This document shows, one piece after another, positions 5,355 to 5,380 of a stretch of DNA of 5,380 bases. Positions within the stretch are counted from its first letter, which is position 1. Every line of letters starts with the position of its first letter. This DNA is from Bacillota bacterium (GTDB lineage Bacteria; Bacillota; Clostridia; Clostridiales; Clostridiaceae): positions 1 to 5,380 of the forward strand of contig JAEZAL010000120.1 in assembly GCA_023427705.1 (NCBI GenBank), given 5' to 3'. The notes beneath the pieces are model-generated. The model did no database searches. It was not told where the DNA came from and saw only the letters and a list, made by a program, of their open reading frames with translations. The translations under genes were made by a program, and so were the position numbers.

Positions 5355-5380
5355 TTAAGCTTCAAATAGTTTGCTTATTG
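5355..5380 (-). CDS. prs: C-terminal end of an upstream gene, probably ribose-phosphate pyrophosphokinase
   Basis: One minus-strand frame entering from the right edge reads ISKLFEA and then TAA (5357-5355); the cut codon before it ends in CA and so could be Ser. Many Firmicute Prs proteins end in a sequence of the type SVSxLF, and the order glmU-prs-(ctc)-pth-mfd is known from Bacillus subtilis. The fit of tail and neighbourhood suggests prs, which makes PRPP from ribose-5-phosphate and ATP for nucleotide synthesis. Only about eight codons are visible, so this rests on a short match and context. The other two minus-strand frames also stop early. Confidence 0.5.

Noticed and set aside
1..5380. 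Mobile element, phage gene or defence island
   Set aside because: No transposase, integrase, terminal repeats or tRNA target is seen, and all genes are typical chromosomal ones on one strand.

Overview
The window is a very AT-rich stretch of a low-GC Gram-positive chromosome, most likely Clostridium sensu stricto or a close relative. The evidence is the A/T-ended codon use, the strong AGGAGG-type ribosome binding sites and the gene neighbourhood. Every supportable gene lies on the minus strand, so transcription runs from right to left. This is ordinary chromosomal DNA: I see no tRNA or rRNA, insertion sequence, CRISPR array, integrase or attachment site.

Reading in the direction of transcription: (1) positions 5355-5380 hold the last codons of an upstream gene, probably prs (ribose-phosphate pyrophosphokinase), followed by a hairpin at 5305-5341. 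(2) An AT-rich regulatory region at about 5214-5304 contains two neighbouring inverted repeats and -10-like sequences. (3) A three-gene operon follows: an OmpR/PhoB-type response regulator (4527-5213), a membrane sensor histidine kinase (3108-4526, starting directly after the regulator's stop codon) and a membrane-anchored HtrA-like protein with a PDZ domain (1951-3081). The operon ends in an intrinsic terminator (1921-1956) whose stem includes the last stop codon. (4) A second unit, with its own weak promoter candidate, carries pth (peptidyl-tRNA hydrolase, 1275-1850) and, 18 bases further on, the first 418 codons of mfd (transcription-repair coupling factor), which runs off the left edge.

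The most interesting gene is the HtrA-like one. It keeps the trypsin-like fold signatures and a PDZ domain, but the catalytic His is Ser, the nucleophile Ser is Thr and the oxyanion-hole Gly is Phe. The whole 376-residue protein contains no histidine, so it cannot be a classical serine protease. It is encoded with a two-component system, so I infer that it is a binding or sensing partner of the kinase (for example for unfolded or secreted protein ends) rather than an enzyme. Such a three-part envelope-stress module would sit between prs and pth, where Bacillus subtilis has ctc. pth and mfd are housekeeping genes for translation and for repair of transcription-blocking DNA lesions.

The intergenic gaps are all short (at most about 140 bases), and no gene-free stretch exceeds 300 bases.
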